Source of the DNA: Gloeopeniophorella convolvens
Taxonomy: Eukaryota > Basidiomycota > Agaricomycetes > Russulales
Assembly: GCA_022496205.1 (NCBI GenBank)
Contig: WTXD01000021.1
Coordinates: forward strand, 186,001 to 250,000
Length of the DNA stretch: 64,000 nt
Reading direction: 5' to 3'
The first letter of the stretch is position 1, and each line of letters starts with the position of its first letter. Positions 56,726 through 64,000 of this stretch are shown one piece after another. The notes below the pieces were generated by a model. That model had not been told where the DNA came from. It saw only the letters and a program-made list of their open reading frames with translations, and made no database searches. The translations under genes were made by a program, and so were the position numbers.

Positions 56726-57203
56726 CCCGGCCAAAGCCAAATCTCGGATGCCTGGTAAGCCTGATTGAAGGTTGTCTCCAGCCCCGGGTAGGGTTCAACT
56801 GCGACTACAGACTGGTTTCCTTGAGGCCCGGGTGTTGTTGGTTACTGAGCTCCTATAGGCTGATGTGTCCACGGCACCGGCGAGTGCGCAGTCACCTAGG
56901 TACTGGTACTGAGCCAGCAACAACGTGGTGTACTCTGGCTTGAGTGAGATTGCTGAGCTAGTAAGCAATTGACTTGAAGCATGAAGAGGCTCAGAACAAG
57001 ACTCCCTCACCCGGCCCGTACACGTTACAGTACGGCGCGTCGGCCCGTGTCTCGTCGACGCAAGTTGCCTCGGGGTCTCTTGCCAGCCGTCCCCAAACAT
57101 TTCACGCAACTCAAGGATGAATCGCTGGGTGGTATCGAGAATATGCGGTGTATGCACAGGTGGTACAGTATTATGATGCGTGATATGGGCACATGCAGGA
57201 AGA
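56726..57203. other. Intergenic region: promoter of the VEFS-box gene and 3' flank of BUR1
   Basis: About 480 bp. Transcription of both flanking genes runs leftward. Nothing further was recognised. Confidence 0.4.
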
Positions 57204-60200
57204 TCAGCCGTAGTTCAAGTTACCGTAGTCGCGATCCCGTTCCCCTCGGCCACGTTGTCCACCATCACGACCTCCCCCTCGAGGTCTGCCATCTATTCCC
57301 ATCGGCATGGACGGTCGTGGAGGTAAATGGGGTGCCCTGTTTGGCTTGATATCCCATGGACCGGATCCATTCGGATGCTGGTACGGTGCGGGGGGAGGGG
57401 GCCCCTGCGCAGGGTAGTGGATAGGTGGGAGACTCATTGGCGCTCCAGTCCTCTGATCAGGGGGCTGAGAATAAGGGTGCGGCGGGAAACCGCTCCGAGC
57501 ATTAGGAGGGATTGGCGGGGCGCGGAAACTTTCTCGTGTAGGAGGTTGAGGATTGCGGCCGAAATAAAGAGGAGGGTTGTGGACGGTCGGGGGTGGCGGG
57601 AGTCGTAGAAGCTCGGTGGGACGTGTTGGCGGCATGGGAGCTTGCGGTGGTTGCTGCCTGCGCCCACGCTTGTCAAATTCATGGGATGCCTCATAAACAG
57701 GGAGTCTGTGCAACGATCAGTGAGCTGGATCGTAATATCGACATTGAAGGACGTCACGTTTTGGGATCCGCCGGCAATGGGTCCGTCCAAAAATACTCAT
57801 GCTCGAGGGCTTGCAACGCACTGATGCGTTCCCGAGGGTTACACGTAAGCAACCTGTCGATGAGATCGCATGTCTCAGCGCCGAATCTGGCACTATTGTC
57901 AGCCAAAGAAATCAATGAAGTCACAATATGGACTAACGCCTCGAAAACCGATCTAAGCCGCTTCGGATGTTGATTGTGATGCTTGACACCCTCGCAGCCC
58001 GGCAAAGTGTCGAAGTTGGGCCAAGTATGTTGATTTGGTGTGCCGCACATTTGCCATATTTTCTCAAGCTGGTCTAGGTCGGAATTTCCGGGCAGAATTG
58101 GGTGGCGCAAAAACATCTCCCCGAGTACACAACTAGAGGATGAGATCGGCATAAGTATAACGGTTGCGAATCGTGAGTGTACGTACCCAACGCCCCACAT
58201 GTCGATCTCTCCTCCATAATTTCTTGCCCCGAGTAATAGTTCGGGAGGGCGATACCAGCGTGTCACGACGCAATTAGTGTAGCGCCTTTCTTTACTGCGC
58301 GAACTCCCTGCGCTGTTCGCCGCGACCGCGTGGTCGAACGACCGTGCCAATCCGAAGTCAGCAATGCGCAGAGAACCATTGTTCGAGATCAAAAGGTTTG
58401 CCGCTTTCATGTCACGGTGCAGGATGTGATTCTTGTTAAAAATGGAATCTCAGTTGAAGTGGAGGAGGAGTAACAGAGAAGTTGTGTTATACCTTATGCA
58501 TGTATTCTGTACCCTCGAGGAGCTGCTTCATGTATAGCTTGATCTGACTCGGCTGCAATTTCACGCGGTCATTTTCCAGTAAACCCGCAAGGTCATGGTC
58601 CATATACGGGAAGACCATATACACAGACAGGGGCTTTTCCTTCCCGTTACCTGCAAAGAATGAACCCAGGCCATCTACGAGGCGAAACCTCACTCACTGC
58701 GAACAACAAACATGTCCAGCAGCTCCACCACATTCGGGTGCATAAGGGCTTTGAGGATCTTGATCTCACGCAATGCAGTCACAGGCATACCCTCCCTTTC
58801 GTTATGCATGAGTATGCGCTTTAGGGCGACAAGCCTGCCCGTCGGGCGATGTTTCGCCTTGTGAACTTCGCTAGGAAACGCCAGGATGACATGAACACAG
58901 CGTGCAAGAGTGTCGCTGCCACCTACCCAAAGGTACCTTCTCCGAGCTTGGTCATGGCATCATAGTCGTCCTGCTGTCCTGAGCCGATGAAAGTTCGACC
59001 ATAAGCTTTATATTCATCGTCACGTGTGCGACGAAGGGGTGGCCTCGGAGGGCGGGCTGGCTGGCTTGGTTGCGGGTTCTCCTTAGGCTTGTCGACCATG
59101 ACAGGCACCGGCTTCACTGGGAGCGATGTGCGAGGGCCATCCATGGGCTCCTCGCTGCCGAGCTGCGTGGGTTGAAGGGGAATGAGAGGCGGGGAAGGAG
59201 CGGTCGCCGCGAGAGGTTTCTTCGGGAGCGATGCGGGGATTGCAGATCGAAGAGGTAGCCCTGATAGAGGCGGAGAGGGCGGTAGCGGTGGTGGTGATCT
59301 AGGTTGGGGAGGAGTTCGAGGGGAGTAGGGGGACGGAGAACGTGGGCGACGAGGTAAGGTTTGCAGTGGAGAAACGGGACGGTATTCATTAATCTCTGGG
59401 CGGCGACTACTTGACTCGTAGCGGGGTACGTAAAAATACCCTTCACGATCTCGGTCGTAGTTGTCATGATTGGGTGGTCGCGGTGAGTTGTAGTAGTCGC
59501 CTGAGTGATAGTCTTCTGGGGGCTCTCTGCGGTATTGACCACGTCCATCTCGTCTCCAGTTATTTATGGGGTCGTACCTAGGGTGCGGGTAGCTGTCGAA
59601 ACGATCGTGCTGGTCCCGCGAGTCCGGCGTCCCATCACGACGGCGAGGATGCGGCGGAGTCGGAGAGCCTTTAATTGAACGGTGCGGTGGTAGTCTGTGA
59701 GTCCGTTTCCTCGAAGAAGACCGAGAACCAGATGAAGAACGAGGAGAAGATCCAGAGGGCGACCTGGCGCGAGCCCTCGACCTGCCCCGGGAACGATAAC
59801 CTCTATCAGGCGAGCCCGGCGGAGAACCGGAGCGCGGGGGCTCCCAACGTCTGTCAGGAAAGTCGCGGTCATGAAAGGATGGCTCGCCATTGTGGGATCG
59901 TCCCTTCCAACTTCTTGCAGCAGCTTGTCTGTCGTCTCTACTCCGCTCGGCGCGCCCGTCTGGCTCCCAGCTGTCTACAGCGGGTCGCTCCGGAAGAACA
60001 GGACGACTCCCTGGTTCCATGGCTAATGATCCCCCCTTGGGGTTCTCTGTGAGGCCTGCTCCCAATATAGATTCCGCAGGCAGGTTTGTCTTCTTCTTGA
60101 AAGGAAGTTTGACCTTGACAGAGTATCTCGTGGCTGGCAGTGCATCCGCAGCAGCAGAGGGGCGCGGAGACCGTGCGCGGCCACCTTCTGAATGGTCTGC

Positions 60201-60314
60201 ATCATCGAGTTCGCCTTCTTCCGGAGACGAACATCTCTCCTGCCTCTTGGCTGGCCGCGCACTGATACTACTCGGGGGTGTGGATGCGGTGCGTTTGCCC
60301 GAGCCGGAAGGCAT
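57204..60314 (-). CDS. BUR1: BUR1/CDK9-type kinase (P-TEFb-like, RNA polymerase II CTD)
   Basis: The first exon (58927..60314) encodes 460 residues of Arg/Ser- and Pro-rich disordered sequence ending at the glycine-rich loop ([19 protein letters not shown]). Later exons give [11 protein letters not shown] (the PITALRE-type C helix that names CDK9), [10 protein letters not shown] (catalytic loop), [22 protein letters not shown] (T-loop end and P+1) and [17 protein letters not shown]. The Pro-rich tail of about 170 residues ends in an RGG/GGRDGG stretch. BUR1/CDK9 with cyclin T/Bur2 phosphorylates Spt5 and the Pol II CTD during elongation. The long RS-rich N-terminus is more like CDK12/CRK7, but the PITALRE-like helix favours CDK9/BUR1. 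It is divergent from the Nudix gene with only 181 bp between starts. Confidence 0.9.
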
Positions 60315-60495
60315 GGGGGAAAGAGGTGAGAAACTTGCTTTTGTGATCTATGGTGACAGTCAGGAAGAGAAGATGAAGTTTTTCGAAATGCCACGAGTGC
60401 GAGAATTCGGTGGCGAGTGCGAGGGTCAATGCAGTGAGCGAGTGAATAAGTCGAGTTTCGAGCGATCGCAAGAGACAGCTTACGTCATCCCACCT
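60315..60495. promoter_or_regulatory. Compact bidirectional promoter between BUR1 and the Nudix gene
   Basis: 181 bp separate two start codons on opposite strands, so both promoters and 5' leaders overlap here. No specific factor site is claimed. Confidence 0.5.
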
Positions 60496-61370
60496 ATGTC
60501 TTTCCCTCCAGGATTGCTGCCATCTGCTGATCACCCGAGCCACTCCGACGGCTCTCACCCTTCGTACACTGAATCCTCTTCGGGCGGTGACCACGAATGG
60601 CTTCCCTTTCAGCATCGGAAATTGTACACCAACGCTTTCATCCTTTCCTCAGGTCCCCCTGCCAAGGTCAGCTTGAATCAGTGACGACGCCAGCTGCTCT
60701 TTACATGTCCTTAAACACTGTCTTCAGATTCTGCTCGGGTACAAGAAGCGTGGCTTTGGGGCTGATCTGCAAGTTGAACTTCCATGTTTGGCTAGCTCTG
60801 TATTCATTTAGTCGCACACAGCTACAACGGGTTTGGTGGAAAAGTAGAACCCGGTGAATCTCCTGCACAAGCAGCTGCTCGTGAGCTCAAGGTCCGTCAG
60901 AGCGAACATGACATTAAACCTCCGCCGCTGACGTTGAGAGGCCCCTTCTAGGAAGAATGCGGCGTAGATGCCCCGTTGGTGCACTGCGGCACGCTGCTAT
61001 TCGTGACAGACGGAGGGCCGGAGTGGGCCTTTCAAATTGAGATTTATCGCGCGGAAGAATACACCGGGACGTTGGTTGAGTTCGTGTTGCATCTTATCCC
61101 CTTTCTCTGTCGCCCTTCTCAGACGCTATGGTCAGGACCGATGAAATGAGGCCTCAATGGTTCTTCACTTCCGCCGAGCCCGCTTCAGGAGCTTCACCGG
61201 GGCTGAGCACTCTTCCTCCCATACCCTACGACCGCATGTGGCCCGATGACATTCATTGGATGCCTCTCCTTCTAGAGAATCGCCCCTTTGTCGGACGCGC
61301 CGACTTCCGCACTGATTCCTCGGGTAAATACGAGATGCTTAGGTGGTGGTTTGGTGCCCCTTCAGCGTAA
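60496..61370 (+). CDS. Nudix hydrolase, NUDT1/MTH1-like (8-oxo-dGTPase type)
   Basis: Five exons: 60496..60666, 60728..60768, 60822..60891, 60952..61079, 61136..61370, giving 214 residues. After a Ser/Gly/Pro N-terminus of about 35 residues, the fold reads KLYTNAFIL, LLGYKKRGFGADLYNGFGGK and the complete Nudix box GKVEPGES followed by RELKEECGV (metal-binding Glu cluster). LVHCGTLLFV and ETDEMRPQWF follow, as in MTH1, then PYDRMWPDDIHWMPLLLE. MTH1 hydrolyses oxidised purine triphosphates and keeps them out of DNA; the substrate here is inferred. The second intron begins with GC in the perfect context ct|gcaagt, needed to join ADL to YNGFGGK. An intron also splits the Nudix box. Confidence 0.92.
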
Positions 61371-61418
61371 CTGTACATTGTGGAAGATACCTATTCAACA
61401 TCTGAATACTAGCATGAT

Positions 61419-62953
61419 TCACACACCCAGCTGCTCCACCAGTGCTGCCTCGAGTAGCTCTATGACAACTGCCGCTGATCCCCACGATGTCTGGAAGCCG
61501 TACCCACCATGGCTATCGGGGAAGTCATCAATACCCCCAATCACTTCCGCAGGCCAGCAGTAGACGCACCCGTAGTTGTGGATCACAGGAATTTTGTATT
61601 CTTGCGATCCAGGGGCACTGACCCATTCGGTCTCGAGACGTATACCACCCTTCCGAGCAGGACGATGGCCACATCCCTCCTCAACGACCAACTGCCTCAA
61701 ATCTTCGGCCGTCGGCTTGCGTTTGCTGCGCACAGCCGGTGGTGCTAGTTCTGGGTACAGCGCAAGTCCCCGTTCAAGAATATCGACCGTTGTTTCGACA
61801 CGAGGTGCGGGGTACCTGGCGGATGATGGTGTCAATCATCTGACCCAATGGACGTGTGAGCCCCATACCAATCATCAGCCTCCCTCGTTCCGCCCACAAT
61901 GACCTTTGTAGGGTACGTCAGTTGGATTTGACCGATCGTATTAGAGTTTTCACTGACTGTTCCTCCTCGTCTGGGAATGATGTACGTTCCGGAAGCTGAT
62001 CCGATCACTAAAGACCTTCCACCTTCGATCCAGGGGGCATTCAGTAGCACAGTCTGTCCACGGGCGGGGTATACAGCCTGGTCTTCCACACCCCCTAGAA
62101 TACGCGCGCCAAGCCCTGCACAGACGATGACAGCATCAATAGGCCGTTCACCAGACCTGGCTCCTGTCACGAAAATCTCCACGCCGCCCTCTAGCACTTG
62201 GGAGATATGTTGGATGGAAGCGCGCACAACGCGCCCTCCACGACCGAGGAAACGCGCGAGAAGGTACGGCAGATAGACTGGGGTGTTGATATTGACTGTC
62301 GAGAAGGAGACAGCGGAGATTGCGTCTGGGACATGTGCAAAAGCGGAGGGATCCAAACGTCGGAACTGTGACGATGCATACGGTCAATCAGCCCCGGACC
62401 AGCGTCTGAACGGCTCATGACCTACTTCAGGCGAGAAAGAGAGATCGGGATTCCCTTGCCCGGAGACGTAGTACTCAGTCTGCGGCGCACGTAAGAAGCA
62501 ATGCTCAGCCTCGCTTCCCGGGGCTGACATTTCCCACATAATGTCGAAAGTCTCCTTTTCCAATTCTGCCACGCGCGACCGTTAGTGAACCTCGACCGAG
62601 TTAAACGATGGATCCGCACTCTGCTGTCTCGGATCGCCTGTTGCAGTGGACGAGACATGGTGTGCTCCCTACAATGTCGCCATGATCAGTTTGAGGCTTC
62701 CAAAGCCTGAGACTCGCTACTTACTGCCCAATGACTGGTATACTTGATCGTCTTCGGATCCGTTGGGAGCGTTTCGGCGAGAATGGTGACCGAATAACCC
62801 CCTTTCTCTTGAATCTTGATAGCAGTAGTTAATCCAATTACCCCTGCAATTCGAGATGGGCGATGAGTCAGCTCTGTTACCTGTAGCTTTTATCGGCAGC
62901 TTACCGGCACCGATGACGACGATGTTCTTTATCTGATCGTAGGGTTGAGACAT
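61419..62953 (-). CDS. D-amino-acid oxidase (DAO family flavoenzyme)
   Basis: Multi-exon gene; start at 62951-62953 (MSQPYDQIKNIVVIGAG), stop at 61419-61421. The FAD-binding GxGxxG is split by an intron (VVIGAGVIGLTTAI). Then follow SVTILAETLPTDPKTIKYTS-HWA-GAHH (the conserved substrate/FAD region), FSTVNINTPVYLPYLLARF, VIVCAGLGARILGG, YPARGQTVLL, YIIPRRGGT, GGTREADDW and the C-terminal NYGHGGYGFQTSWGSA flavin-binding loop. It oxidatively deaminates D-amino acids to 2-oxo acids with H2O2. Most fungal DAOs are peroxisomal with a C-terminal SKL-like signal; here the end is EQLGV, with no PTS1. One intron (acceptor near 62560) has a less certain boundary. Confidence 0.9.
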
Positions 62954-64000
62954 TGAAGACACTCTGGAAGTAGCTCCTCGGGAAACAGGCGGCGATGGGT
63001 GCGGGGTGGTTTGGCCATCCTTTAAAGGTTCTACAGTGGGAAGTTATGATGTGCTTCCGATACGATGACCTTGGCAGGGCTGTACACCACATACATTGGG
63101 ACTGGTTAGTACTGTGCCTCGACCTCTGCACATCGGAAGCATTAGTAATTTCTAGCCCTTCCTAGCTCTGGTAGTGCATCGCCACCAGCCCTTGTTAAGG
63201 GCGACTTCGAACTGTCAGGTGCTGTACAGCCACACAAGCGGATGGATGGCGATTTGAATAGCCCACTTGGAGGTTTCCAGCTAAACGGTCGAGGTTCAAT
63301 TCATCCCATATACTGCCGGTTGCCGTTTTGCCCTCAAAGACTTGGGTTTGGCACCAGTGGTCGCATCGAAGACTCGTATGTCCAAATGATCAAGCAGAAT
63401 TGCGATGCGATGTCTTCTGGGCGTCAGAGTGGACCGGTACTCGGGCTGGCAATTTGGATGACATGTAAATAAATCATGGATTTGTCCCGACCAACAGGCG
63501 ATGCAGACTGTGACATCAAACCTATTGTTACATAGTGGATGGGCTGCGCGAAGACAGCTGATCCCTACCCCGGTGTACTGATACGTCAAAAGTGTACACG
63601 GATGACCTGTGACCCAGGGAGCATACAGCTGATTTGCGAAGCGATGCACAGACCTGCACAGACTATGGAGTGCAGGTGAAGCGGCCATGCCGACGGCAGG
63701 ATCCGAGACGACTGCGCAAGAGGACGATGCGGATACAAAGCAATACCGTATGCGATAGTACTAGTGGTAATTGACAGGACCCGGGGAGATATCACTCGTG
63801 ACACCCCTACGGCTAAGCTCATCAGCTTGGGATCTGAAGTTGAAGTGCCATAATCCACGGTCAGATATTCTTATGGTTGGTACGCGGTATGTGGCTTGAC
63901 GTGAGCAACTATAAGAACGCGTCGAGAGCCACAGTACATTGAAGTTGACATTACAAGCGGATATCTACTCGAGAGCAAAGCAATCACAACAAGCAATAAA
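62954..64000. other. Terminal 1.05 kb without a recognisable gene
   Basis: Upstream of the D-amino-acid oxidase gene to the window edge. Open frames are short and not domain-like. No tRNA, repeat or transposon end was identified. The promoter of the oxidase gene lies at its left side; a gene beyond the window may contribute 5' sequence. Confidence 0.4.

Noticed and set aside
59890..60684. 264-codon plus-strand open frame upstream of the Nudix box
   Set aside because: Most of it is antisense to the BUR1 N-terminal exon. Only the last part from the ATG at 60496 belongs to a real gene.
1..64000. Functional tRNA or rRNA genes and CRISPR arrays
   Set aside because: No sequence with paired acceptor, anticodon and T arms was found apart from the degenerate segment in the TIR element; no rRNA-like or regularly spaced repeat-spacer structure was seen.

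Overview
The window is nuclear DNA of a filamentous basidiomycete, most likely an Agaricomycete of the polypore type (an inference from gene content and structure). The genes are intron-dense. Introns are about 45-65 nt, many 5' splice sites read GTGCGT or GTACGT, coding GC is high, and the proteins are typical fungal housekeeping and regulatory proteins. No prokaryotic feature, CRISPR array or virus was seen. Exon positions were read by hand by joining frames across GT-AG (or GC-AG) sites. Where all exon phases close to an exact multiple of three, I give the full exon list.

Layout. 1-4.5 kb: 3' end of a probable ENP2/NOL10-like ribosome biogenesis gene (+), a FN3-like plus coiled-coil protein (-), and the ER cargo receptor SURF4/ERV29 (+). 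4.5-8.3 kb: no recognisable gene. 8.3-12.7 kb: a WOPR (Gti1/Pac2) transcription regulator (-) and a DNAJC11-like mitochondrial J-protein (-). 12.7-15.5 kb: no confident gene. 15.5-19.0 kb: exocyst SEC5 (+). 19.3-26.4 kb: RMD1/DUF155 protein (-), peroxisomal ABCD half-transporter (-), and a phenol-hydroxylase-type FAD monooxygenase (-). 26.56-27.72 kb: a 1.16-kb terminal-inverted-repeat element with subterminal repeats and a tRNA-like segment, lying in the divergent promoter between the monooxygenase and a B-type cyclin (+, 27.95-30.0 kb). 31-32.3 kb: COPII/nuclear-pore SEC13 (+). 32.5-36.4 kb: a cellular RNA-dependent RNA polymerase (-) with a sharply AT-rich core. 36.6-43.6 kb: cytosolic prolyl-tRNA synthetase (-) and mitochondrial isoleucyl-tRNA synthetase (-). 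44-48.1 kb: SCS7-type sphingolipid fatty acid 2-hydroxylase (-) and a medium-chain-type acyl-CoA ligase (-). 48.4-54.3 kb: a DJ-1/PfpI protein (+) and LYS2 aminoadipate reductase (+). 54.8-60.3 kb: a VEFS-box (Suz12-like, PRC2) protein (-) and BUR1/CDK9 kinase (-). 60.5-63 kb: a NUDT1-like Nudix hydrolase (+) and a D-amino-acid oxidase (-).

Themes. Neighbouring genes do not form one pathway. Groups share cell biology: secretory traffic (ERV29, SEC5, SEC13), lipid metabolism (ABCD transporter, SCS7, acyl-CoA ligase), translation (two aminoacyl-tRNA synthetases), and chromatin/transcription or RNA silencing (VEFS protein, BUR1, RdRP, WOPR). The main points for a second look are the TIR element, the AT-rich core inside the RdRP gene, five inferred GC-AG introns, one of which would leave the SEC13 start codon as a 3-nt exon, and an 11-nt microexon in the DJ-1 gene.
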